NCBI GenBank assembly: GCA_028564675.1 | Contig: JAOVVO010000093.1 | Span: 62,001-126,000, forward strand | Direction: 5' to 3' | Length of the DNA stretch: 64,000 nucleotides | Source: Onchocerca lupi | Lineage: Eukaryota > Nematoda > Chromadorea > Rhabditida > Onchocercidae | Made by a program: the position numbers and the translations under genes | The notes under the pieces: model-generated | What the model was told of the DNA's origin: nothing | The model's database searches: none | The model's input: only the letters and a program-made list of their open reading frames with translations | In this document: positions 26,801-39,386 of the stretch, piece after piece | Layout of the letters: each line of letters starts with the position of its first letter | How positions within the stretch are numbered: position 1 is the stretch's first letter

Positions 26801-29800
26801 CATTTCAAAATGTTTATGCAAAAATTAAATCGAGTCCGTGAAGGCTTTAGGGATTGTGATGATGACGAAGATTATACTAATGAAATGGAGAAGAGCAGTG
26901 TTGCACAAGAAGAGCAAAAGTTGAGAGAACATTCCGAAGGACTTGGCTATGATTATAGTAAAAAAGAATTGGCAATAAAATCGTCGGAGAAGCAAAATTT
27001 TTCTGAATTAGATGTTGAAGAAAATTTGAAATCTGAATTAAATTCCCATAAAACAAATGAAACAGAGGAGGAGATGGATTTGTTTGTTAATCCAGTTAAT
27101 CGATTTGGAGAAATTGAAAATCAAACGAAAGATAATTTTGAAAAAATGAAAGAAGATACTCTTTCTGGTAATCGAATTATGCAAATTTTTCTCAAAACTT
27201 TTTTTTTTCTCTGAATGCAAAATTGATAAGTTGAAAATACTTGTATGACATTTGGAAATGCAAAATTTATCAAATAGTTGAGCTAAAAGATTGATGCCTA
27301 AGTTATATACAGATATTATCCAAAGATAATTTTTTGCTCATTTGGAACAATTCAGTTATTCTTCTTTCCTTTTTTTTCGTTGAATTATTTTCTAGAATCC
27401 CAAAAGATACAATATTTTTGTAAAAAAAAGTAGATGATGGCAATAATCTGGAGATTCAAACAACTCGTGCGACAATTCACTGCAATATTTCAATTACAAA
27501 AGAAGTTAGAAGTGGTCATGATGACATTAGTAGTATTGCAAAAACAAGTGAAAGCGAAGGGAAAGATATTTCAACTACAAAACATCGAGATGATGTTGAT
27601 TTGATGAACACATCACAATTATATTTGAATGAAAAGGTATTTTCAAATTTCGAACTTTTAGAACTTTTTAAGATTGTTAAATAAAACTAAAAAATGAGTG
27701 ACTTGAGCATTTTATACTGCTAAGTACCATTTAAAATTCCAACATTATTATTATTATTTTCAACTTTTTTTTTAGCAGTTCCCTGTTTAAGCCTTTTAAT
27801 TTTTTGCTGCATTTATCAAACTTTTGCATCTGCGATTTGCGAGCTATCTTTCTTCATGAACTTCTTCAACAATTTTTTCCTGTATAATTGATCATTTCCT
27901 TCATCTAAGCAATCATCTTGTTAATATTTATACTATTCAAATTAGATATCATATCCGATAGATTATGGGAATATTTTTCCACTTCACATAGATTTTCTTC
28001 CCATAGATTAACTTTCATCGAGATTTGCTGCAAATGCATAAATATCAGAAACTTTTTTTTCGTAATTCAGTTCATTTATTTATTATAACTTACTGAAATA
28101 ATCAGATTCAGTTCAAATTTTAAATTTATTTATCATGGCTTTTGCTTAATTTTTTAGCAGTTAATAGCAGAAAAAAAAGAGCAAAAAGATGAGGGAAAAG
28201 AACAGGCGAAATCATCTGCAAGTAAGCAACATTTTTATCATTTTTAAATAACGAAAATTATCGCGCTCATTTCAGACTTTTTAATCTCCTACTTTATATT
28301 GCTTATTAATGTTGTTGAAATAGCTCAATTATTTTTTTTCTTCTGAATTCGTAAAATTCCGAAAAGTTCAATGTATTTGTAAATATAGATGATGAAAGCA
28401 ATTTCGAGAATCAAACAAGTCATGCGACACGACATTGTTGTCCTTGCAATATTTCAACCACAAAAGAAGTTAGAACCGGCCATGATGACATTAGTAATAT
28501 GATAAAAACGACAGAAAGCAAAGAGGAGAATATTTCAACTACAAACCAGAGAGAAGATGATGATTTAATGAGCACATCACAATCACATTTGAATACGAAA
28601 GTATTTTCAAATTAATTTCGAACTTTTTTAGCTTTTTAAAATTGTTAAATAAAACTGAGAAATGTGTGATTTGAGCATTCTATGTTGCTCAGCTATTGAC
28701 AATTTCAATTTTATTATTACTTTCAATTTTTTTCTAGCAATTTGCTGACTAAGCTTTTCAATTTTTTATTGCATTCATCAAACTTTTACATTCGTGAACT
28801 ATCTTTTTTCATCAACTTTTGATAATTGTATTCTATACAATCGATCATTTCCTTCATCTGATCATTTACCTTTTGGTTCTAAGCTGTTTAAATTAGATAT
28901 CATATCAGGTAGATGCAGTGAATATATTTCTGTCTTACATAGATTGTCTTCCTATAGATTAGCTTTCATCGAGTTTTACTACGAATTCATAAATATCATA
29001 TATCATATGCCAGGTCGACTTTTTTTTTTCATAATTCAGTTTATTTATTGACTAAAATTTACTGAAGTAATCAGATTAAGTTTGTGACATCTTCTTAATT
29101 TAATTTTTTTTTTGAAATGACTTCTTTTAATTTTAAATTTATTTATCATAGATTTTACTTGATTTTTTAGCAGTTATTAGGAGAAAAAAAGGTGGAAGAA
29201 GATGAAGGAGAAGAGCAGGCGAAATCATCTACAGGTAATGCTTCTATTATTATTTCATATTTTTTAACTTTCTAGTTTATGTTATTTACGAATGTTACTT
29301 TCAAGTAATAATATTCTTTCCCAACCATCCTTTAATTCCACATTGTCAATTATAAGTTAAATTTCAAATTAAATGCAGTAAACGCGATTTTTTGATCGAA
29401 TTAAAACTTCTAGAATGAAAATATTCGGCATGGAATAATTTAAATTATTCTAGTGAGCTATGACGATAATATTGTTTTATTTTTAGCTATACTAATTTTT
29501 CGTTCATTATGACACATGCGAATTTCTTTTAAGTCTGGACTTCAGACTTTTTTCTAAATTAAAATTAGTTTTTTGCCAAATTTAATTTTTCAAACTTATC
29601 ACTTTGCTATTCATGTGCCTATAACATATCACTGATATATTTTTTGATTTCAAAACTTAATTTTATACGTTTAATGGTATTTAAAGTTTATGCACTTTTC
29701 AATAACATAAGTTAACTTCTCTTGATTGCATATATTTTTTCTTAAGGTTAGATTCATAGTAAATTGACAAAATTTTCTTTGGAGCATATATTTTATCGAA

Positions 29801-31478
29801 AATTAGCGCTAATGATGGATTGTTGAACATTATTATCTTTCGTGAAGATACGCAACATCTTTCGCAGCAATCTCTTCGACTACATCATTGATTTCTTAAT
29901 TTTGAACAAAGCTGAAAAAACCAAACTTTTTTCCAAAAATAAATTGCATGAATATTATGAAATCAACTTGAAAATCCAAAAATTATTGATTGAAAGATTG
30001 CGAAATTGCTTAATATTTATCAACTGGAAATACTGAAAAGCTATTTCAGCAAAATCAAAGTTACCATCAAAGAAATTATCAACAAATGGAACAGTTACTC
30101 ATAAAAATGGAACTTGCAAAGAACTTAAGGAGGTTCTGTCATGAATTAATGCATTGGTTAACTTTTTCAACAGACACGTTACTTTTTTTGAAATTTGGTT
30201 GTTAGAAATATCAAAATTAAAAAACAAAAAATAAATTCGAAAATGCAAAAGTGTGTATTTCCATGTTCAGAAATCTGCTTCGAAGCAAAAAATTTCTGAT
30301 AAAAAATCGAGAAGTCAACATGGAAAGAAGAAACATCTCGAATCAAAATCGAAATTGGAACCTGAAAATAAGCAATTACCAGAATTAAATGATTCAGTTC
30401 AACCAGTTGTTGCCAGTGGTCGTAAAAATCAAGTAGGTCACGATCCCGTTCCGATTCCGGCTGCGATAGGTGGTGAGAAAGTTCCGGTAGCCAAGGCACA
30501 AGCAATTCTCCCAGGAATGAATTGTTTTAGTGCCGATACAAAAGTTTACACACAAAATGGCGAGAAAACAATGAAGGAAGTTGTAGTGGGCGATTTCGTA
30601 AGTTATTTGCTATCAAAAATTTGTAATTAATTGAGGTTTTTTTTAAAATTTCTGAAGATTTTGTTTTTATCGGTTCACACAGTTCTGTAGTAATGATTCC
30701 ATAGAACTGGAAAAATATGTCTGTTTTGCAGATTCTCGTGCCGGTGAGCAAGAATCAATTAAGATATGAGAGAGTGGAAATGTTCTATCATCGAGACCCG
30801 GAAACTCGAGCCAAATTTGTAGTACTGGAAACGGAATCAGGCCGGAAATTAAGTCTAACAGAATTACATCTTCTTCCGTTAGGTGATTGTGAGCAGATGC
30901 ATGAAAGTACGACAGATGCCGATATCATTGATCAGTGGTTGCGGAAATCGAAATTCGCATATAAAGCACGAATGGGTGATTGTGTATTCACCATAACATC
31001 AAATCATAAATTACAGGTGGATCGCATTGTGAAGGTATTTCATTATAATTGTTATCCAATTTTGCTATCTTTAAGATTTCTATTAATTCTTTTGTATGCA
31101 TGAAATTGAGGAATAAGTTAAAAATATTCTTCTTGATTGATTGATACCTTTATTCATTACTGATTGATTGATTGATTGTTGCATTTATTTGATTATACTA
31201 AAGAATGGTCTTTTCAGGTTGGTAGACAGTATTTGAAAGGCGTCTATTCACCGATGACCGTAGAAGGATCAATTGTAGTGGACGGTGTGCTTGCATCGTG
31301 TTTCTCACAAGTTGAAAGTCATTTCACTCAAAAATTGGTCTACGATTTCCTTGTCTTCTTACGTCGAATTTTCGGCAGGCTTATGCAATCATTAGATGAG
31401 CCTATTCAGCATTTACCTACTTTCATCAATTCCATTCATAATTTAGGTCGTTTTGCTGTTCCTTTTGTCAAATATTGA
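23271..31478 (+). CDS. qua-1: Hedgehog-related secreted protein with C-terminal Hint domain, quahog-like
   Basis: Fifteen phase-consistent exons give 950 residues: 23271-23441, 24131-24216, 24777-25052, 25410-25661, 26241-26359, 26686-26733, 26784-27167, 27434-27636, 28158-28221, 28389-28600, 29171-29234, 30050-30132, 30271-30597, 30732-31034, 31218-31478. A signal peptide (FSRSVIFFLLLSLLM) is followed by a Cys-rich N-terminal module (YRCDDD, QNFGNDTIRMHC, HTCCNL, GNDCFLYDLPDGS), a Glu/Lys/Ser/Thr-rich linker, and a Hint/Hog domain: NCFSADTKVYTQNGEKTM with the nucleophilic Cys, the TxxH motif in SLTELHLL, and the late VDGVLASCF block. The Hint domain self-cleaves in Hedgehog proteins. The N-terminal module is neither the wart nor the ground domain, so I assign quahog. 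That assignment is less certain than the Hint call. Confidence 0.85.
25165..25260 (+). repeat. ATT/AAT-rich simple repeat in an intron
   Basis: Imperfect trinucleotide repeat in the intron between the exons ending at 25052 and starting at 25410. Confidence 0.8.
27370..29240 (+). repeat. Tandem segmental duplication of two quahog-like exons
   Basis: The exon pair 27434-27636 plus 28158-28221 is repeated as 28389-28600 plus 29171-29234, with the introns between also similar. Shared protein blocks include KEVRxGHDDIS, ISTT and EQAKSS. The period is about 0.95-1.0 kb. Both copies keep open frames and matching phases. Confidence 0.92.
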
Positions 31479-33437
31479 ACATTCAGTGACCACCTGTCTC
31501 ATATCTATTAAACCAAAGATCGGCGCTACTAATTGATTTCGTTGTATTGAAAACGTTAAAATAGTTTAAAATCGGAACTCATTGCAAGTTATTTAATAAT
31601 ATTTAACGGATATATAATAGATGGTAATCGTGGCACTCAATGATTTGAACAATTGAATGAAACGATTTCGATTGTTAAATTTTTTGTTAAAATTGCAAAT
31701 GTCCATGCCTATTTTTTTGATTTCTATTTTAATTTGCTTTTTCCTTTCTTGAAATTTCTGAAGTATACTTCTCTCTCTCTTTCTCTCTTTTTCTCTCTAG
31801 TATATTCAAAATTGGAATGGGAGAAAGTTATCTGTTGCACTTTTGAAAACAAAAGCTGAGGGACAATTAAATTATCAATAGAGTTTCGCAAAAAACATAG
31901 ATTTAAACTGTTATCATTATCAATTGATTTCACAAACAATCATTAATTGATTTGCACTTCAATTTTACAATTTCCATTTTCATTTGCAGTTTGAACGACT
32001 ATTAAGATTATCAAATACGATAGGTAAAAAATCATTTTCAACTACCTTTGGTTAATTTCGTCTTATCATTTATTGTTATTTGTTACTATCATTCATATTA
32101 AGTATAACTTTCATTACTTTAATATATGCATTTCCGCTTTATTATGTGATATGATATGTCATTCATCATGACTGCATGTGACTGAAAACATATTTATCAC
32201 TGCAATTCACTCATTCACTCTCAATGATATAATAGAAAGTTTTAACAATAGCTTTATTAAATGATAATGTGTAGCGGGATATTACTGATTAATAACGCTT
32301 ATCACTTAGTTGAGAGATTGTTTAACAGTTTTGAGAATTTTTTTCCTGTGAATTACAAAGATGAAGAGAAGGAAGATATGCTTCTTATTTCTTCAGCAAT
32401 GGATAATCAATTGTATTGTCTTTCAAATTAGATCTATTAACGGATTATGCTGCCATTTTGACGCAACTTTTATAAATAATATTAAAATCAAACTTTGTTT
32501 ATTGAACTATATACATCGAATACGTTGGTAATTTACTGGATTTGCTATTCTTATCTTCAAGCGAAATTATATTATTCAGTATTAAATATCGAATTAACTA
32601 TTATGCGCTATGCGAATTTTGCTTTTTAGCGCTTATTTTATTATCTATTTTGTAGTATTTGATTTAAATCATTTATTAAATCTTTTCTAATCATCTTTAT
32701 CCAATTTTGCTAAAAATATATCGATAAAATCGAATATTAAGGATAAAAATACTTGAATAATATTTTTAAATAATAGATTTTATACAGAATTTGTTCATTC
32801 TTCTACAATTTCTAATAAACTAATTGTATTCAGCAAAGTTGAACTTGAACATATCTTCATTTAAAAATAACTGATTTGCTTCATCTATTTCAGTAAGCAG
32901 GAAAGTAAAAACGGAAAACTAATCGGTTTCCAGGAATATATCTAAATGCTTTACTGCTCAAGTTAGATCTGAGGAGAAAAAAACTTTTCACTTTCCTGAA
33001 TTGTATATTACAGTACTGAAATATAAAAAGGATTTAGTATTTCTAGATTATTGAATTAAAACGATACGTGATAAAAGTATAACAAGAAATATTTATTCCA
33101 TTATAATTCTATTTTTAATCATTGAGAAAAGAGGAATTTGAAATATCGTACGAAAATAGAATTGCATCTTCCTTCCATCCTCTCATTGCTTTTGTAGATC
33201 ATGAAATGATGTGTAATATGGCGAGGTAAGATAAATGTATGCTGAAATTAGAGCATTATCAATTTCAAACATTAATATCTGAATATTTTGTGTAAATCGA
33301 CCATCAATATTTGACTGATAATATATACGATATTAATAAACGGTCAAATGTCGACAGACTTGCAACTTTTACATCTATCCAGCGAAATATTATATCATAA
33401 ATTTACCGATAACTTCATTTAACGAATATTCGCCATC
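31479..33437. other. Intergenic region between quahog-like and collagen genes
   Basis: AT-rich noncoding sequence with a pyrimidine tract of CT repeats near 31770-31800. It should hold the 3' UTR of the upstream gene and the promoter of the collagen. No further genes seen. Confidence 0.55.
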
Positions 33438-36287
33438 ATGGAACTATCACGTCTGATGACTATTCTTTCAACTTTATTCTCAACTATATCATTCCTTACC
33501 ATCATCATCATTCTACCATCATTTTTTACCTACATTCAACGCTCCAATACTGTTATGCTTTCAGAGCTTAACAAATGTTATGTAAGTAAACCGTTTCAAA
33601 TTTTAACCTCAAAATAAAAAAGAATTACATAAAAAGCGTTTGAAATATTTGATTCATCAATGAATCTGCTACACAGAGTCACAAGGAATTTAAGTCCAAA
33701 GGAAATAATTTTCATTTTTTTTTTTTCAAATAATACTGATGAAAATCGAAATAATTTTCATTTTTTCCAAATAATAGTGATGAAAATCGAAAGATTATTC
33801 GATATATCCATACTAAGCATATTACAACTTATATGATAATTGTAGTAAATTTTAGGCGCAAAAAAAGAAATGAAATACTGAAAAATTTATCATATAGGCT
33901 TATCTAATTAAATGAATTCATTTGCAAATTTAGAATTCATATTTTAGATTGATAGTAATGATGTTTGGAAGAATATCATACAACTTCAATTCAATACTCA
34001 AACACGAAAACGTCGATTCGACAATGCCTCAATGAATGATTACCCACGTTTCACATGTTCAGATTTCTCGCTTTTTAATATTTCAGTCTGTAAACGACAT
34101 TAAATTATACTTCAAAAATCAATTATAAATACCAATTTTGCTTTAGATAGCATTAAAATGATTTTCTTCATTGTACTAAACCTTAGCATACATTTCAAAT
34201 TCGATAAAAAATACATTCTAATGAGTTAATAAGATTTACTACATTCAAAACTGTATACACACCCAATTAAGAAAATTTCAAAAGTCAAATCAAACTAGAT
34301 GATGTTTAAAACAAAATCTGTTGTAAATTATGAAATTAAAAATTCGAAACTGTTTAAAATCTCCTGTTCCATAGCTTACTAATTATTGTCATCCCTGAAA
34401 ACTTTTTCATTTCTATCTTAAATGAATTTTAAGAGGAACAATTTCAGGTTGCAGTTGTCAACAGGGTAAACCCGGACTGCCAGGTGAACCAGGAAATCCT
34501 GGACAAGATGGTAGAATTTTAAAAAAAAGTCATCTTTGTTACAATTGATTAAATTAATATTCATATATTTTTTATGATATACAAATCATGGGCAGTTGAA
34601 AAGTATTTGCATCAATAATTTTATTTTTCAGGGATCGATGGGCCACCAGGATTTCCGGGAAGAGATGGTAAACCTGGACAACATATGATCCCACCAAAAG
34701 GCAGAGAAAACAGTTGTCAAAAAGTATTGTTTCTTATTTGAATTTTTTTTAAGAACTATTTTGGAAGATATGGTGTAAAACTGCCAGTATTTTCAACAAA
34801 ATTTGAAATGCTTTAAAGATTTTACGCCACTTTTTGATATCCAGAAAAATTTAAAGAGAGTTACTAGTTGACATTACAACATAATATATCTTTGATTAAT
34901 TTAATTTTTTGATGTATTTAGTGTCCGACAGCTCCACCAGGATCTCCGGGATCATCTGGTCCGAGAGGACCGAGAGGGCCACGCGGGTATGCTTTCAAAG
35001 AATTTTTATTTTTACTTTATCCTCAGAATCATCAATAAAGCTGACTCCTAGTTGAGATTGCTGTGCTTTTCAAACCACATTGTGATGTTATTGGTGTCCA
35101 TTAATTATCAATCACATTAATTACCATAATCACGTAGGATACTTAATTGAGCAAACAATAAAACATTGAAATTCTTCTGCGTTAATAATAAGTAACATTG
35201 TTCAAAAACCAATATTTTAAATCTTACTGAATAGGCACAATTTCAAATTTCAGAGCACCAGGTATCCCTGGAGATGATGGTCCTTCGGGAAGAAAAGGAC
35301 CTCCAGGACCAATGGGTGTTCGAGGTCCTCCCGGACCATTTGGATCAAAAGGGCCACCAGGTGATCCTGGACGAATACTTAATGGAGCACCTGTTGGACC
35401 AAGCGGCCCTCCAGGTAACTTTTAATTAGTTAAACAATTTAATCATATCGGCTATGATCGAACATCCCATGAATAAATATTTTGTCGTTTTCAGTTTCAA
35501 TATAAAATGTACTTTTTTTTTTTTGCAGGACCTATTGGACCGCGGGGTTCCATCGGTAGTACTGGACGGTGAGTGAGGATATTTTTTTCAGAGAGTATTT
35601 TTTCTGCAGGAGTAAGAAAAAAATTAGTAAAAATTTATCTAAGCAATAAATTTTCAGAGATGGTGCTCCTGGAGCACAGGGTATCGCAGGAGTGCGCGGA
35701 GAACAAGGTGAACGAGGGCCCAATGGCATATTAGGATTACGAGGACCACCAGGACCACCTGGGCCACAAGGAAACAAAGGTTCATCTTCATTTTCATCGT
35801 TTGTTTCAAATTTTTATTGCATAATCTAAATTAAATAATTAAATTTTACAATTTAATAGGTAGTTGTGATCATTGTCAACCACCGAGAGACTTCTCAATG
35901 TCTGAAAATTCTCCCGAAATTAGGGACACAAGCAATCAGATCGTACAAGGTTATCAATCAGTTAAACCGGAAATCACGGGATATAGTGATGTAAATGTAC
36001 CACGTTACTACAGTAATGAACCGACAACGAATACCGAAAATCATCCATTTGGTTATGACATCAATAATAATGATAGAGTCGGTGATATTAATGATGGAGT
36101 CGGTGATGTTAATGACAGAATCGGTGATGTGAATAAGAAAAATAGTGTTGAAAGAAAACTGAAAATTCGTGATTCATATGATACAAGAAGAATCGAAAAG
36201 TATGAAAAAGCGGAGCCATACGATCAAAAGCATTATCGGCCAGTTCAAGTACCACCAATAACGAGAAAAACTGGATATTACTATTAA
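33438..36287 (+). CDS. Nematode cuticle collagen
   Basis: Nine exons encode about 407 residues: 33438-33581, 33948-34056, 34448-34510, 34632-34723, 34922-34986, 35254-35414, 35529-35568, 35658-35779, 35860-36287. The N-terminus has a hydrophobic anchor (TIIIILPSFFTYI), as in the Col_cuticle_N domain, then a basic cluster TRKRR that fits the subtilisin-like processing site. A Cys cluster before CQQGKPGLPGEPGNPG starts the Gly-X-Y domains, which are broken by a short non-collagenous stretch with Cys (ENSCQK|CPTAPPG). The last exon is SCDHC followed by a tail of about 135 residues that is not Gly-X-Y, ending KTGYYY; tyrosines are candidates for cuticle cross-links. The exon 2 donor is ambiguous: either T|GTTCAG at 34056 or an earlier C|GTTTCA keeps the frame. 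Confidence 0.92.
33704..33795 (+). repeat. Tandem repeat in collagen intron 1
   Basis: Two copies of about 45 bases running from ATAATTTTCATTTTTT through CAAATAAT and GTGATGAAAATCGAA (CTGATGAAAATCGAA in the first copy). They differ mainly in T-run length. Confidence 0.75.
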
Positions 36288-36443
36288 TATTTCTTCTTCT
36301 TCGAGCATTAAGCAATTTTATTTTGTTGTTATTTTTTTCCTGATAACTTGCTTGAAATGTAACGACATTCCTTTTTTTTCTTTTAATTTAATATTAAACA
36401 CTTGTGTTACAAATTTTTTTAAAATTCAACACAAATATTTTGA

Positions 36444-36449
36444 AATAAA
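36444..36449 (+). terminator. Polyadenylation signal of the collagen gene
   Basis: AATAAA lies 157 bases after the collagen stop codon, in a T-rich 3' UTR. Confidence 0.5.
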
Positions 36450-37756
36450 AAAGATACTTCGAATATTTGCTTATTTTTGAACAAATTGCAACAACTTGCA
36501 AAAAGAGTTAGGATGTAGCGATTTCATTCGCGAAACACATATTGGTCCGTTATGGATGAATTGAGTGAGAAGAGCAGGGATAGATTTTACATGGGTGAGA
36601 TATCATGAAGAATAGTGGAGATTTAAGGTTTGCTTAGCGACTTAGTGATTTGGTCGCCAACTTAATGACTTAATCAGTAACTTAGTGACTGGACATTATT
36701 CATCAAAATTCAGTTATTGCTTCAGATTCTGCTTTTGGTTTTTTTTTCTTTGGTCATAAAAATTTTTGGAAACTTGGAAGCTTCCTAGTTTTTACAGTCA
36801 TCCGATATATTTCAGCGGTCATAGCATATATTTCATACTTTTTGTTTCGGATATTGCTTTCTCGCCTTTTAGATACTGAAATTCATAAAATTTTAGAATC
36901 TGATGAATAATAATATGAAATTCTTGTTATACTGCGATCGAATTGCATAAAGGATTCTTTTTTCAAATTCTTTTTTGTTATGCATTTCTTTCTTTTGTGC
37001 GATTAAATATTAGTGTTGATCAGAAGTGATTCCATGATACAGTTATCAAATTTTGATGAGGTTATTGTGATGTTTCTTTCCACAACTTTTCCATTTAACA
37101 CGGAAATTTATATTGATGATTTAAATATTAATTGAAATATTTAAAATTTGTGATTTTAAGCAATAATGCGGCATACTTGATATTACTGTGATTGTTTTGC
37201 GCAGTAAACGTGAGACTTAATTTGATTTGAATTGGATTAACTACGTTACGGAATGAACATTTTTCGAAACACATTTGAAAGACGTCTTTTACAATTCGCT
37301 TCTAGAAGCGTCAGCTTCAGTGGTATCATTATTGTTTATTCCTTAAATTTATGAAAATTCTATAACACGTAAGATATTCCTTGTTATCTTATTTGGTTGT
37401 ATATAAAGCTACAGCATTTATATCAAGTTATAAACAATTATAGTCAATCACCATCAGTCTCTGAATTAATATTTTAATCAAATAGACAAATTTTACTAAG
37501 TAAAGGTTACTTTTTGGTATCTGAGGCATTTTATCTCTAATACACATCAGTATAAATATCCAATCTTTTTGCTGTGCTTGTCAATTTTAAAGATTATTTT
37601 TCTAGGTTATCAAATTATGGCTTATCGTTTTCCAGTTTGTGGAAATTCTGGCAATATAATTTTTTCTAGATTCCTACTCGGTTCAGTCTTTTTGCCTAGA
37701 CGATGATAATATTTTTCTGTTAAAATTTCTTTCACTTCATTTTAGGAAAAAATCAA
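36450..37756. other. Intergenic region upstream of mS38
   Basis: AT-rich sequence with no coding exon I can support. A TTTTAG acceptor at 37741-37745 lies 11 bases before the mS38 start and may be a spliced-leader site. A short open frame at 37617 (MAYRFPVCGNSG) could be an alternative first exon but has no clear donor. Confidence 0.45.
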
Positions 37757-39386
37757 ATGACGAAACTGACTCAAATATATCATCACTTACTACCGCTTTA
37801 TCAAAATCTTGAAACCGGTGAGCGAAAAATCTATTTAAATCCGGTCTTGCAAAAACTGCCTCGACAGTTACCATCTAAACAGAAAGAGATGGTTAGTTTG
37901 ATGACGTTCTTCATAATTTAATTGTTTTTTTTTCTTTTTTTTTTTAGATTCAAGAATTTCGCGATGCTTCCGACTTCCGTAGTATAAAAAGTTAATGAAG
38001 ATTATATCGGAGTCTGAAATCCAAAAATTTTTCTTCGTCCTTTTTGGTGATGGGTAAACTTTTCATCAAAAAATGAACTTATATCAAAGATGCAGTCATT
38101 AATCATTGCAAATGACATATTATCTTATGAAGTATATACCAAATCTTCAGGTGTATATTTGTTTTTCAGGTGTTTACTTTTCCAAGTGCAAATCGACAAC
38201 CTATCTCTGTACCTAGTGTATTCGTGAATGATCTTTTGGAGAAATTCGATCCCCTCCCATTATTTCAAGTATATATTTTAATTATCGGATAGTTTATTTT
38301 TGTATCAATTTTAAAGTTTGCGTGCTTCATGTTGTGTACATTGTCTAAACTATAAAATAAGCACTACTTTATACTTTGTTAATCATTTTTGATTTTCTTC
38401 TTATTTCAGATACCTTTACGATTACCTCAGCAGTCAGCAGTGGTAGAGATATTTGCCGGAGAACGTATGTTGAAAATTCGCAGGCATAAGATGAGGAAGC
38501 ATAAGCGTCGAAAACGCTACGATCGAGATTATTTTAAATATCAGAAATATCATCGTCAGAAAAAAGCCAAAGTAATGAAATGATTTTCGGCTTATTTTTC
38601 GCTGGTAGCTCCTCCTTTTAAAGGGGCGAATTTGAAATAGTTTTGATTTTTGGGACCACGGTGCACGAACGGTCGATCATGACCAATTGGTTATTTAGGC
38701 ATTTTGCAACCAATTAAAAGAAGGAGAAAAAGCAAATTACCGGTAGTAATCATCTGAGTGTTTGTTCTACTTATCAAATAATATTTTCCTTTTTGATTAA
38801 ATCTGATGCTTTAATATTTATTTACATAATTTATGATATTCCTAATGACATTACAGGCAGAAAATCTATTCCGAAATCGTATGCAGAAAATGCTCGAGGA
38901 TTACAAAGCATTTGATCCTGAAAAGTATATTAAGGATATTATAGCTTGGTATGTAGTTCTGACTTTAAATTATTATTACTTCAAAATTTTAGAGGTGAAA
39001 TATAATTAAATTTCAGTGCAAAACAAGATGTGACAAAAGATGTGTCACCGAGTGGTCGACGAAAATATCCGCACTGGTCTACGCTTATTACTCTGGAAGA
39101 ACTGTACGGATTACCTCCAACTGATTATATTGTTAAACAAGCTGGATTGGCAGGAGATGAAGATCGTGAAAAAATTAGGCAATTGAAAAAGGAATACGAT
39201 GAAAAATATCGTGGATTTTTAAATCGGTCTAGCTGTTCTCAAGAAAAGCAAGTCAACGAAGAAAGACAGAAGAACTTGTATAAAGCAAAGATACAGGAAA
39301 AAGAAACAGCTGATAGCAGTATAAATTTGGAGAAAAGTACTGACAAGATTGATAGAGCTAAAACTTCTGATAATGTTAAAAGTTGA
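37757..39386 (+). CDS. Mitochondrial small ribosomal subunit protein mS38 (AURKAIP1/COX24 family)
   Basis: Five exons give 285 residues: 37757-37891, 38170-38268, 38410-38571, 38857-38948, 39017-39386. The signature is the basic block MLKIRRHKMRKHKRRKRYDR (fourth line of homology: LKIRRRKM in the animal family), followed by a Lys/Arg-rich helix and EDYKAFDPEKYIKDII. In other organisms this protein is a mitoribosomal small-subunit component; the COX24 homologue in yeast supports COX1 expression. The nematode form has an additional charged C-terminal tail of about 120 residues after the core (HWSTLITLEELYGLPPTDYI, then Lys/Glu-rich). The start is the first ATG after a TTTTAG acceptor; an extra upstream targeting exon is possible. 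The last 21 codons and 3' UTR form one arm of a large inverted repeat. Confidence 0.85.
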
